From Oscillospiraceae bacterium (GTDB lineage Bacteria; Bacillota; Clostridia; Oscillospirales; UBA929): a DNA stretch of 38,947 nucleotides. Of this stretch, positions 1-8,596 are shown in pieces. Each line of letters begins with the position of its first letter. Position 1 is the first letter of the stretch. A model generated the notes under the pieces. It had not been told where the DNA came from, did not search any database, and worked only from the letters and a program-made list of their open reading frames with translations. A program made the position numbers and the translations under genes. The stretch spans positions 1-38,947 of the forward strand of contig WRCJ01000003.1 of the NCBI GenBank assembly GCA_009784085.1, in the 5' to 3' direction.

Positions 1-147
1 AGCGGCTAGAACGAAGGGGCTTGGTCTCGCTACTGAGCCACTATGGAAAAGCCCACTTAATCGCTACGAATTGAACCGCCGTATACGGAACCGTATGTGC
101 GGTGGTGTGGGAGGGGCGAAAGCTGTTGCGCCTAGCCCCTACCCGAT
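1..147 (+). ncRNA. Group II intron 3' end (partial; domains V and VI)
   Basis: gaaccgccgtatacggaaccgtatgtgcggtggt (73-106) folds as a domain V hairpin (ACCGCC/GGUGGU basal stem, AUACG-GAAC-CGUAU apical stem). gggaggggc...gccccUAccc (109-144) folds as domain VI with a bulged A about 7 nt before a ..CCGAT 3' end. The rest of the intron lies left of the window. Confidence 0.75.
3..74 (+). CDS. Possible C-terminal tail of the intron-encoded reverse transcriptase/maturase (partial)
   Basis: Frame 3 is open from the window edge (RLERRGLVSLLSHYGKAHLIATN*) and stops directly before domain V, as intron-encoded RT ORFs often do. Confidence 0.35.
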   Translation, partial: RLERRGLVSLLSHYGKAHLIATN

Positions 148-150
148 CGA

Positions 151-196
151 ACGCCGCCTTAAGGACACCGCGGACGCCGCCTAAAGGACACCGCGG
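151..196. repeat. 23-bp tandem repeat x2 spanning the histidine kinase stop codon
   Basis: acgccgccttaaggacaccgcgg / acgccgcctaaaggacaccgcgg, 22/23 identical. Confidence 0.9.
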
Positions 197-1605
197 ACGG
201 CGGGCAGGCACAGCGTCATCTTTGTGCCAAGGCCGCGGCGGGAGATGGCGGTCAGCCGACCCCCGTGGCGATGGGCTATCCAACGCGCAATGGATAGCCC
301 CAAGCCCGTGCCTCCCGCCTTATGGGCGCGGGATGCGTCCGATCGGTAGAAGCGGTCAAAGATATATGGCAGGTCTTCCGGCGCGATACCGACGCCCCCG
401 TCGGACACCGAGGCCCAGACCCAACCGCCCATTCCGGCGCCCGACGTCACCGTAACCGGCAACCCCTCCCCGTACTTGAGGGCGTTGTCCAACAGGATGC
501 GCAATGCCTGGCGGCACAGCGCCCTGTCCGCCACAACCGGCGCGGCGGCGGGTTGCACGGTGATCTCGCAGAGCGGGAGGGCCACACGCATATCGCGGAC
601 CAGCTCTTCGCACAACGCGCCCAAATCCATGGGCTCGGGCGAAAGCTCGATGGCGTCGCTGTCGCCCCGCGCCAAAAAGAGGAGCTGCTCGACCATATCG
701 GACATCCCTTTTGCCTCGCTTTTGAGCGCGTCGATAGATTCCTGGCGCACGTCCGGGTCGGTCTTGCCCCAGCGATCCAACAGGTTGACATACCCGATGA
801 TAACGGCGATGGGCGTGCGCAATTCATGGGATGCGTCGGACACGAACCGCGCCTGTGACGCATAGGCCGCCTCGATGCGATCCAGCATGGCGTTGATGGC
901 GCCGGCCAGCGGACGGAGTTCCTCTGGCGCTTCGTCTTCGTTTATCCGATGGTGCGGGCGCCGCCCGTCGATGTCGTGCAACGCGCCAGCCAAGCTGTCC
1001 ACCTGATTGGGGTTCGATGGCCGCGCGGACAACGCGCTGGCGCGATCGACCATGTCGTTTATCGGATCCAAGGCGCGGCGGATAGATCGCGCCCCTTTGT
1101 GTATGCTCATCAAGAACCAGAAGAGTTGAAATCCAAACAGGATATAGAGAATCGTCCGCAGGTCATTCAGCGCCGGTCCCACCTGGCAGACGATTTTTAC
1201 GCCCGGTTCGGGCAGCCAGAGGGTGTAGACGCCGCCGCTCGGCCATACTGGGAAAAACCAGCCGGAGGAAAACCGCATGTACCGCACCATGCCGGCCTGG
1301 GGCATGGGCGTCAGCGGCCGCAGGTAATGCGGCAACGCCACCCCGCCGGACGGGCGGTCGGTACACACGATCAGCGAGATCGCCCCCTCGCTGGCCAAGA
1401 CCGCCCCTTCCTCGCCGGACAGGATGGTTTGTTTATGCAAAACGGCTTGTGCCTCAGCCTCGGCCCGCCGCAGTGTCCAGCCAAACAGCAACGAGGCCAG
1501 CAACACATCCCCGAGCAGGAGGATCCAAAGGATACGGCGCAAAAAGCGCAGGTTGAGCCGACTGGCTTTGTATAGGCGTTGGCCGGGCGGACGTTTCTGT
1601 TTCAT
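181..1605 (-). CDS. Sensor histidine kinase (HAMP-HisKA-HATPase)
   Basis: Two TM segments, H-box FVSDASHELRTPIAVIIGY, N-box LLDNALKYG, GGTGLGLSIAR. Confidence 0.95.
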   Translation of the reverse strand: MKQKRPPGQRLYKASRLNLRFLRRILWILLLGDVLLASLLFGWTLRRAEAEAQAVLHKQTILSGEEGAVLASEGAISLIVCTDRPSGGVALPHYLRPLTPMPQAGMVRYMRFSSGWFFPVWPSGGVYTLWLPEPGVKIVCQVGPALNDLRTILYILFGFQLFWFLMSIHKGARSIRRALDPINDMVDRASALSARPSNPNQVDSLAGALHDIDGRRPHHRINEDEAPEELRPLAGAINAMLDRIEAAYASQARFVSDASHELRTPIAVIIGYVNLLDRWGKTDPDVRQESIDALKSEAKGMSDMVEQLLFLARGDSDAIELSPEPMDLGALCEELVRDMRVALPLCEITVQPAAAPVVADRALCRQALRILLDNALKYGEGLPVTVTSGAGMGGWVWASVSDGGVGIAPEDLPYIFDRFYRSDASRAHKAGGTGLGLSIARWIAHRHGGRLTAISRRGLGTKMTLCLPAVRGVL

Positions 1606-2270
1606 CGAATCACATACCCCACGCCCCGAACGGTTTCAATCAGTTTCAGACCTCGGGGCTCCTCCAGTTTGGCTCGCAGATAACGGATATAGACATCCAC
1701 CGTGTTGGCGCCGCCGTCGTAGGTGTAGTCCCAAACACGGTTGAGCAAGGTATCCCGGCTCAGTACGATGCCCCGGTTTTCCATCAGGCAGTGCAACAGG
1801 TCGAATTCCCGGCGGCTCAGGTGGACAGGTTCGCCGTTCACGGCGACCGTCCGGCTTTCCGGGTACAAGGCCAGCGCGCCCACCGACACCTCTTTGCCCG
1901 CTCTGTGGCGGGATCGCAACAGGGCCCGGATACGCGCCAGCAATTCCTCGATAGCGAAAGGCTTGGTCATGTAGTCGTTGGCGCCGCAATCCAAACCGGT
2001 GACCTTGTCGGTTACGGCGTCGCGGGCGGTAAGTAGCAAGACCGGCATCTCGGGCTTGTCGCGCCGCAGACGCCGCAAAACCTCCAAACCGGACAATTCG
2101 GGGAGGAGTATGTCCAACAGCATCAGATCGAAGTCGGCGGACAGCGCCCGGGACAGCCCTTCCCGCCCGTCATAAGCCTTGTCGACCGCGTACCCTTCAT
2201 GGGTCAGCTCCAGCTCCAGGAAGCGGGCCAGCTTGCGCTCGTCCTCAACGATTAAGATTGTCCCCTTCAT
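1602..2270 (-). CDS. OmpR/PhoB-family response regulator
   Basis: MKGTILIVEDERKLARFLELEL receiver with LMLLDILLP, and a C-terminal winged helix (VDVYIRYLRAKLE..ETVRGVGYVIR). Overlaps the kinase start by 4 nt. Confidence 0.96.
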   Translation of the reverse strand: MKGTILIVEDERKLARFLELELTHEGYAVDKAYDGREGLSRALSADFDLMLLDILLPELSGLEVLRRLRRDKPEMPVLLLTARDAVTDKVTGLDCGANDYMTKPFAIEELLARIRALLRSRHRAGKEVSVGALALYPESRTVAVNGEPVHLSRREFDLLHCLMENRGIVLSRDTLLNRVWDYTYDGGANTVDVYIRYLRAKLEEPRGLKLIETVRGVGYVIR

Positions 2271-3159
2271 CCCTTTTACCCGCCGTCCCTTGAGTTCCTT
2301 GAGTTCCTTGCGTTCTTTGACAGTCCTTCTTTATTTTTTCCGCAGCCTGAGCCGCGGAGTTCATCACGTCATTCGCGCCGCGCCTCATGTCTGGCCCCCA
2401 GAAACTATAGCGGTAGTCGAAGAAGAGACCTACGATCAGCAGGGCGATAATCCACCAGAAGACCGGAAAGATCAGGATCACAACCATAACGGTCAGAGGG
2501 ATCGACAGGATGTATTCTTCGCGCCGGTGGACGGCGAACTTGTTGATGTTGCCCTTGTGGATGATCCGCCCGATAAAACGCAGAAAGCGGCTGACCAGCT
2601 GGGAGAAGCTCTCCCCGGGCGGGGGAGACGTCCACGCCGCGCCGCCGCCGCCATCACGATGACTGTTACCGCCGCCGCCATGACCACTATGCCTACGGTG
2701 CCCGTTATCGCTGTTGCCGCCGCCGCCGCCGCCGGCCGCCTTTTTTGCGCTTTCAGGCGGCGGTTCCGCCTCGCCATGATCAACCGCCGCCGATGGGCCG
2801 CCCCCGCTGGCCGATGGGCCGCCCCCGCTGGCCGATGGGCCGCCCCCGCTGGCCGATGGGCCGCCGCCATTAACCGCCGATGGCTCGCCGCCGCTACCGC
2901 CGCCATCGCCACGGCGCCCGCTACCGCCGCCACGGTGCCCGTTGTCGCCGCCGCTACCGCCGTTATCGTCGCCACCGCCATCGCCATCGCCGCCGTTATT
3001 CGTCCCGTTTCCACGCGGCGGTGCGATCCGGCCGCGCTGCTCCAGCAAAATGGCCGCTTCCAGCAAATCGTCGCCGGTTTCCTCTAAAACGGCCCTGGCC
3101 TCCTCTGCACTGATGCCGGCGTACGCACACAGCTTATCCACTTGTTCCCGCGTCGGCAT
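2245..3159 (-). CDS. DUF4342-like protein (UBA-like N-terminus, low-complexity linker, TM region)
   Basis: MPTREQVDKLCAYAGISAEEARAVLEETGDDLLEAAILLEQRG, a Gly/Ser/Asn linker, then a hydrophobic segment. GGAGG precedes ATG 3159. Overlaps the regulator start by 26 nt. Confidence 0.7.
   Translation of the reverse strand: MPTREQVDKLCAYAGISAEEARAVLEETGDDLLEAAILLEQRGRIAPPRGNGTNNGGDGDGGGDDNGGSGGDNGHRGGGSGRRGDGGGSGGEPSAVNGGGPSASGGGPSASGGGPSASGGGPSAAVDHGEAEPPPESAKKAAGGGGGGNSDNGHRRHSGHGGGGNSHRDGGGGAAWTSPPPGESFSQLVSRFLRFIGRIIHKGNINKFAVHRREEYILSIPLTVMVVILIFPVFWWIIALLIVGLFFDYRYSFWGPDMRRGANDVMNSAAQAAEKIKKDCQRTQGTQGTQGTAGKRDEGDNLNR
2791..2867. repeat. 21-bp coding tandem repeat (~3.6 copies; GGGPSAS heptapeptide)
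   Basis: cgatgggccgcccccgctggc repeated from 2791, 2812, 2833 and partially from 2854. Confidence 0.9.
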
Positions 3160-3261
3160 AACGATCGTCCTCCACCCCACCCCATAAAATGCCTACTCGA
3201 TTGTTTGGGGTATAAGCAGTGCCTATCATATCGCACACACATTGGGTTATCCTTTGACAAA

Positions 3262-3304
3262 GATTAAGGTTTCATGAGAATTAAGGATTAAGGTTTCATG
3301 AGAG
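3262..3304. repeat. Direct repeat (18-bp unit, 24-bp period) spanning the M20 stop codon
   Basis: gattaaggtttcatgaga at 3262 and 3286; the stop is 3296-3298. Confidence 0.9.
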
Positions 3305-4744
3305 TTGCTGTTTCCCGCCTGCCATGTGGGTAATCAAACGCCCGTAAAACGCCATGGCCAATCCAAGGCTGTCCACCGAAACGCGCTCGTCCCGCCCGTG
3401 TACGCCGGCCATTTCGGCTTGGCTGAGTATGAAGGGCGAGAATCGGTAAACGTTGTCGGAAAACATTTCATAATGGAGCGCGCTCGTGGTTTGCGCCAGC
3501 AGGGAGGGGATCACAGGCACCGGGCCGAACACGGTGCGCACAATCTCGGCGATGGAGGCAAAAGCATCGCACTGGTAGTCGGAAATCTTGCTGGCTTCAT
3601 GCGAGGACACGGCCATGAGGCTCACATCCAAACCAATAAACAGATCCCGCAAATAGCGCAGGACATCGTCGCAGGTTTCCCCATGCAACAGCCGGATATC
3701 CAATGTGGCTTCCGCTTTGGTCGGCAAGGCATTGGCGGCTTTCCCCGCGTGCAGGGCGGTGGGCGTGATGGTCGTACGCGCCCAGGAGGGCTCGAAGGCG
3801 GCCAGATGCCGGGCCAGCAACCACCGGTTCGCGATATACAAACGCCAGCCAAAGGAAAGGTTGGGCGCCAAGAGCTTCAGAAAGGCATGAACATGGGGCG
3901 TCACGCGGGAGGGATACTTTTTGAATTCCGTGCGGCTTATCGCTTCGCAAACGGCGCCCAAGGCCGTCCGCCGCTCGGGCTCGGACGCATGCCCGCCGTT
4001 GCTTTGGGCGGTCACGCGCACGTAGGCCGCGCCCTTTTCCGCCACGCAGATCTCGGCGACAGGCCTGCGCAAGGACAAGACGCCGCGTTTCAAGACGCCC
4101 CCCTCGTCCAAGATCATCTCGAAATGCAGGTGGCGGCGGGCGAATACGCGGGCGATCTCCCCCGAACCGTCCTCGCCCCCCACCTCGTTATCATGCCCGA
4201 AGGCAAAATAGATATCGCGCTTTGGCACAAAACCGGAGTTGATGAGGGATTCGGCGCACTCCAACAGGCAGGCGACGACCTGCTTGCCATCCAGCGCGCC
4301 GCGGCCCCACACGTATCCGTCGGAAATGATGCCCTCGAAGGGCCCGACTTGCCACCCTTCTTCGGCGGGAACGACATCGAGATGCCCGCAAAACAGCAAC
4401 GGCGGGCCCGTGGGACGAGGGGCCGGCCATCGATACAACAGGCTGTGCAAGCCGACGACCTCCCGCTCCATGGTCGAGTGTGCCCGGGGATAGCGCCATT
4501 TGAGATAGTCGCGCAAGCGCACCCACTCGGTGTAGTCCCCCCCGGCGCCGGGCGAGACCGTTTGAAAGCGAAGGAGTTCGCCCAGGCTGTCAGCCGCGTG
4601 GCGGCAAACCTCCGGATCGGCCGCGCGGGGATAAATCGGGCTTGTCCGCTCCCGTTTGAGCCTCGCCGCCCGCACCAAGACCGACACCAAGGTCAGAAGC
4701 AACGCGGCGGCGATCCCGATGAGTATATACCAACCAACGCCCAT
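3296..4744 (-). CDS. M20-family metallopeptidase (carboxypeptidase-like)
   Basis: N-terminal TM anchor; LLFCGHLDVVPAEEGW, WGRGALDGKQ and GHDNEVGGEDGSGEIA motifs. Confidence 0.93.
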   Translation of the reverse strand: MGVGWYILIGIAAALLLTLVSVLVRAARLKRERTSPIYPRAADPEVCRHAADSLGELLRFQTVSPGAGGDYTEWVRLRDYLKWRYPRAHSTMEREVVGLHSLLYRWPAPRPTGPPLLFCGHLDVVPAEEGWQVGPFEGIISDGYVWGRGALDGKQVVACLLECAESLINSGFVPKRDIYFAFGHDNEVGGEDGSGEIARVFARRHLHFEMILDEGGVLKRGVLSLRRPVAEICVAEKGAAYVRVTAQSNGGHASEPERRTALGAVCEAISRTEFKKYPSRVTPHVHAFLKLLAPNLSFGWRLYIANRWLLARHLAAFEPSWARTTITPTALHAGKAANALPTKAEATLDIRLLHGETCDDVLRYLRDLFIGLDVSLMAVSSHEASKISDYQCDAFASIAEIVRTVFGPVPVIPSLLAQTTSALHYEMFSDNVYRFSPFILSQAEMAGVHGRDERVSVDSLGLAMAFYGRLITHMAGGKQQLS

Positions 4745-4783
4745 GATGGTTACTATCCCCCCTTCCGAATTTTTTAATCAGTG

Positions 4784-5203
4784 TCAGTGGCAATGGGCGC
4801 AATCGGCGTCACATCCGACAATCGGCGTCGGATCGATGCCCTGGCGCCGGTAATAATCGGCGATGGCCGATTTGATGGCCTCTTCGGCCAGCACGCTGCA
4901 ATGCATTTTGACCGGCGGCAAGCCGTCCAGCGCCTCGGCCACGGCCTTGTTGGACAGCATCAATGCCTCGGTGATGCTTTTGCCCTTGACCAGCTCGGTG
5001 GCCATGCTGGAGGTTGCCACGGCGGCGCCGCAGCCGAAGGTCTTGAACTTGACATCCTCGATCACCTCGTCCACGATGCGCATGGTCATCTTCATGATAT
5101 CGCCGCATTTTGGGTTGCCCACCTGGCCCACGGCGTTGGCGTCGGCCACCTCGCCCACGTTACGGGGATTCGCGAAATGATCCATCACTTTGTCTGTATA
5201 CAT
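4784..5203 (-). CDS. nifU: NifU/IscU-like Fe-S cluster scaffold
   Basis: MYTDKVMDHFANPRNVGEVADANAVGQVGNPKCGDIMK..FKTFGCGAAVATSSM..PVKMHCSVLAEEAI. Confidence 0.95.
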   Translation of the reverse strand: MYTDKVMDHFANPRNVGEVADANAVGQVGNPKCGDIMKMTMRIVDEVIEDVKFKTFGCGAAVATSSMATELVKGKSITEALMLSNKAVAEALDGLPPVKMHCSVLAEEAIKSAIADYYRRQGIDPTPIVGCDADCAHCH

Positions 5204-5278
5204 AGCTATAATGCACCTCGCTATATCAATAATCTGTATACTATTTTATTTAAATATATGTCGCTTAAATATATTAAT

Positions 5279-6502
5279 TTACTGTATTGGCTTCTGCGCG
5301 GCGGCGTCCCACAGCGGCGACATCGCCCTGCCCCGCGCCACGGCGGCGATTACCTGGCTGATGAGATAGTCAACCTGTTCCGGCGTCGTATCCCCGCTAA
5401 TGGTTAGGCGTAGCGAACCATGCGCGACCTCATGGGGCAAACCCAACGCCAGCAACACATGGGACGGGTCGAGGGAGCCGGAGGAACACGCCGAGCCGGA
5501 AGAAGCGCACACGCCGGCCATGTCCAAATTCAGCACCAGCGACTCGCCCTCCACGCACGCAAACACAAAGGAAGCGTTCCCCGGTAGCCGATTTTCCGGA
5601 TCTCCCGTCAAAAAGGCGTACGGTATGGCGGACAGGGCGGCAATCAGCCGGTCGCGCATCGCGGAGGTGCGCCGGATATCCTCCGCCATCCCCAGCGTGG
5701 ATTCGCGTAGCGCGGCGGCCATGCCCACAGCGCCCGCCACGTTTTCCGTGCCGCTGCGCAGGCCGCGCTCGTGGCCTCCGCCATGCAACAGCGGCGGCAG
5801 CCGCACGCCCCGCCTCAGGAAGAGGGCGCCGATGCCCTTGGGGCCGCCGAACTTGTGTCCCGACAGGGAAAGCATATCCACTGGCAACGACGACAAATCA
5901 AGGGGGATATGCCCTATCGCTTGCACGGCGTCGGTATGGAACCACACGCCGGACGCATGGCACAGCCGACCGATCTCCTCGATGGGCTGTATGGTCCCCA
6001 CTTCGTTGTTGGCGGTCATGCAGGAGACAAGGACTGTGTCCGGGCGCAAAGCTTCCTGCACTTGCGAGGCCGCAACCCGCCCCAGCTTGTCCACGGGCAA
6101 CACGGTAAGCTCGAAACCCTGTTTTTGCAAGTGTTGGGCGGTATGCAGTACAGCATGGTGTTCGATGGCGGAGACAATCATGTGCCGGCCGTCCTGGGCG
6201 CCCCGGCCTCCCCGGTCGCGCTGGCCGCCCTGGCCGCCCTGGTTGCGCTTGGCTTCGCACGCGCCCACGAGCGCCCAGTTGTCAGCCTCGGTGCCGCCGG
6301 CTGTGAAATAGATCTCCTCAGGGGCGGCGCCCAACGCCCCGGCGATTGTCCGGCGCGCGTCTTCCAAGGCGCGGCGGGCATCCCTGGCCACCGAGTAGAT
6401 CGATGAGGCGTTGCCGTAGTTCTCTTCCAGAAACGGCCTCATGGCGGAAAGCGCCGCCGGGGACAAGGGCATGGTAGCCGCGTTATCAGCGTAAACAAAC
6501 AT
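5279..6502 (-). CDS. nifS: Cysteine desulfurase (NifS-like)
   Basis: MFVYADNAATMPLSPAALSAM..SLSGHKFGGPKGIGALFLRR..GVCASSGSACSSG. Start placed at 6502 behind AAGGAGG; the longer ORF runs through a 22-bp repeat and is unlikely to be coding. Confidence 0.93.
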   Translation of the reverse strand: MFVYADNAATMPLSPAALSAMRPFLEENYGNASSIYSVARDARRALEDARRTIAGALGAAPEEIYFTAGGTEADNWALVGACEAKRNQGGQGGQRDRGGRGAQDGRHMIVSAIEHHAVLHTAQHLQKQGFELTVLPVDKLGRVAASQVQEALRPDTVLVSCMTANNEVGTIQPIEEIGRLCHASGVWFHTDAVQAIGHIPLDLSSLPVDMLSLSGHKFGGPKGIGALFLRRGVRLPPLLHGGGHERGLRSGTENVAGAVGMAAALRESTLGMAEDIRRTSAMRDRLIAALSAIPYAFLTGDPENRLPGNASFVFACVEGESLVLNLDMAGVCASSGSACSSGSLDPSHVLLALGLPHEVAHGSLRLTISGDTTPEQVDYLISQVIAAVARGRAMSPLWDAAAQKPIQ

Positions 6503-6612
6503 AGCCCATTCGACCTCCTTAACCTCGTTCGTGACACCATCATCATACGCCACAAAGCCGATTCTGTCAAGAATCCCCTGCACATGCCCTGCACATGCCC
6601 CCCCGCCCAGAC

Positions 6613-6704
6613 AAAGCGCAGGTATTGCCCCGGCAAAGCGCAGGTATTGCCCCGGCAAAGCGCAGGTATTGCCCCGGCAAAGCGCAGATATTGCCCCGGC
6701 AAAG
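6613..6704. repeat. 22-bp tandem repeat, 4 copies plus partial
   Basis: aaagcgcaggtattgccccggc at 6613, 6635, 6657 and 6679 (one base change in the fourth copy). Confidence 0.97.
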
Positions 6705-6916
6705 CCCCGATCAAAAAGCCAGCCGAATCCCCTAGCGCGCGCAGGGTGATTTTTGCCCCCCGTATGGCGAAGATATAGAAAGTTTTCAAAAAAACATGCC
6801 GAAAAGAAATTGCCTTTTTGCATTTGTTATGATAGAATAGTTTTGGATGCATAGACACCCCCGCTATATGGAGGCGGGTTTTTGGCGCAATTTGAATTAC
6901 AATTGGAGGGTATCCT

Positions 6917-7243
6917 ATGTCTTCTATCATCGCCTTAACGTCTGACAATTTCGAGTCTGAGGTCATAATGTCGCCCGGCCTTATCCTTGTGGATTTTTGG
7001 GCCTCCTGGTGCGCGCCGTGCCGCGCAGTCGCCCCTTTGTTGGAACGCCTGTCCGAGGAGGAGGAGCTTTCTGGGCGCGTCAAGATTGGCAAACTGGACG
7101 TGGACGCCGAGGGCGCGCTGGCCGCCAAGTATGGCGTGATGAGCATACCTACGATCATTGTGTTTTCCCAGGGCCGGGAGACGAAGCGTCAGGTGGGCGC
7201 GCGTTCCTACAAGGAATTGCTCAAGCTGGTGGAAGAAGTGTAA
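6917..7243 (+). CDS. trxA: Thioredoxin
   Basis: ILVDFWASWCAPCRAVAPLLERL..KYGVMSIPTIIVFSQGR. Confidence 0.95.
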   Translation: MSSIIALTSDNFESEVIMSPGLILVDFWASWCAPCRAVAPLLERLSEEEELSGRVKIGKLDVDAEGALAAKYGVMSIPTIIVFSQGRETKRQVGARSYKELLKLVEEV

Positions 7244-7257
7244 AGTGTAAAGTGTAA
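7237..7257. repeat. 7-bp tandem repeat x3 including the thioredoxin stop codon
   Basis: agtgtaa agtgtaa agtgtaa. Confidence 0.95.
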
Positions 7258-7365
7258 GTTAGCGTCCCCGGTACGGCAAGGAAGCCACGAAGGCGGCACC
7301 CGAAGGAATTCGGCGGCGGCTGGGGATCCGCGCCGGGGCCGTGACGAAAATGTTGGTTGAGGTGA

Positions 7366-8262
7366 ATGGAAATGGCGGACTCAGGAAAAAGGTTCAGGTT
7401 TACACCCGTTGGCGGTTTTCGCCGGCAAGACGTCATCACGTACATTGAGAAATTGATGAAGGAACACCACGAGGAGATTGACGCTTGCCGGGCAGGCGCC
7501 GAACAGTTGCGCCGCGAGCGGGACGATGCGCGTGAGCGGGCGGCGTTAGGGCAGATCAAAGTCGAGGAGCTAACGCTCAAATCAAAGCAGCTTCCCTATA
7601 TGCAATCCGACGTGGAATCCCTCAAGTCGCGCCTCAATCAGCTGGCGGTGGAAAAGACGCGCCAAAGCGAGACGCTGCAGAAGCTGGAGGGCGCCAGGGA
7701 GGGTGACCGGACCGCGCTGTCGCGCCTTCAATCGCTCCTGGCCGAGAGAGAAAGCAAGCTGCAATCCCTGCAAAAGCAGATCGATGATTTTATCGTCTCG
7801 TACGCGAGCGCGGAAGAACTCGAGAGAAAAGCCGTCGAGCGGGCGCGGGCTATCGAGACCGAAGCGTTGGCAAACGCGGAGCACTCGCGCGAGCTGATCA
7901 CCCGCCTGTGGATGGACACCAAAGATCGATACACGGCGTTTTGCCGGGAAGCCGAGGAAGCTACCGCCGTCGCCGTACAAGAGCTGGACAAGGTGCGCGC
8001 GTTACTGATCGGCGCCAGCCACATGTTCGACGGCGTAAACAGTAGCCTGGATGAATTGCCCCTGCCGGAAGAGGAGCCTTTCGCCTCCGCTGGGGCAGAG
8101 CCGATTCTGCCGCTTTCGGGCGAAGCGTCCTCCCTGCTCGATATGCTTGCCCAGCAGAAACAAGCCCAAATCGACCGGCAAGCCCCTGCCGCCCCTGCCG
8201 AAGACGACGGCGCGGCGCCCGGTGAATACAAAGAGGACAAAGAGGACAAAGAGGATCTATAA
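7366..8262 (+). CDS. DivIVA-like coiled-coil protein
   Basis: FTPVGGFRRQDVITYIEKLMKEHHEE N-terminus, long heptad-rich region, KEDKEDKEDL tail. Confidence 0.6.
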   Translation: MEMADSGKRFRFTPVGGFRRQDVITYIEKLMKEHHEEIDACRAGAEQLRRERDDARERAALGQIKVEELTLKSKQLPYMQSDVESLKSRLNQLAVEKTRQSETLQKLEGAREGDRTALSRLQSLLAERESKLQSLQKQIDDFIVSYASAEELERKAVERARAIETEALANAEHSRELITRLWMDTKDRYTAFCREAEEATAVAVQELDKVRALLIGASHMFDGVNSSLDELPLPEEEPFASAGAEPILPLSGEASSLLDMLAQQKQAQIDRQAPAAPAEDDGAAPGEYKEDKEDKEDL

Positions 8263-8272
8263 GGACCCGAAA

Positions 8273-8308
8273 ATAGCCCGTCGGCGTATCATCTCGCCGA
8301 CGGGCTAT
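8273..8308 (-). terminator. Rho-independent terminator-like hairpin
   Basis: 14-bp perfect arms atagcccgtcggcg / cgccgacgggctat with an 8-nt loop. Read on the minus strand it is followed by ATTTTC, consistent with termination downstream of rubredoxin. Confidence 0.7.
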
Positions 8309-8319
8309 CGAGTTGTCGC

Positions 8320-8370
8320 CTAACGCCTGACGCCTGACGCCTCGCGCCTTACGCGCCGCCTCACGCATCC
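8320..8370. repeat. Degenerate ~7-bp repeats at the rubredoxin 3' end
   Basis: Minus strand: GCGTGAGGCGGCGCGTAAGGCGCGAGGCGTCAGGCGTCAGGCGTTAGGCG. Confidence 0.75.
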
Positions 8371-8519
8371 TCAAACATGTCTTTGCCCACACCGCAGGCG
8401 GGGCAGACGAAATCGTCCGGCACATCAGCCCACGCGATACCCGGGGCAATGCCGTCATCGGGATAGCCTTCGGCCTCGCTGTACACATAGCCGCACACGC
8501 TGCAAACATATTCTTTCAT
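8361..8519 (-). CDS. Rubredoxin (52 aa, absent from the supplied ORF track)
   Basis: [52 protein letters not shown]; CxxC..CxxC ligands; AAAGGAGC upstream. Confidence 0.96.
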   Translation of the reverse strand: MKEYVCSVCGYVYSEAEGYPDDGIAPGIAWADVPDDFVCPACGVGKDMFEDA

Positions 8520-8596
8520 TGTGGGACACGCTCCTTTTGCTTTAAATTTTGTTATTTTGGTTTGCTATATTCTAGTTTGTTTTGTTCGATCATACC

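Noticed and set aside
2791-2867. Possible CRISPR-like array
   Set aside because: Contiguous 21-bp in-frame coding repeat without spacers.
2179-3087. Plus-strand ORFs opposite the DUF4342-like gene
   Set aside because: Low-complexity antisense translations of the GC-rich linker with no domain signal.
3305-4777. 490-aa plus-strand ORF opposite the M20 peptidase
   Set aside because: Antisense shadow ORF in high-GC DNA; the opposite strand carries clear peptidase motifs.
6845-6885. Terminator-like cccgc..gcgggttttt hairpin just upstream of thioredoxin
   Set aside because: Short stem upstream of a gene with no plus-strand gene before it to terminate; ambiguous leader structure.
6439-7158. Long minus-strand ORF upstream of nifS and the N-terminal extension of the 5279-6823 ORF
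   Set aside because: Both run through a non-triplet 22-bp repeat and overlap thioredoxin antisense. The nifS start at 6502 has a good RBS and matches family N-termini.
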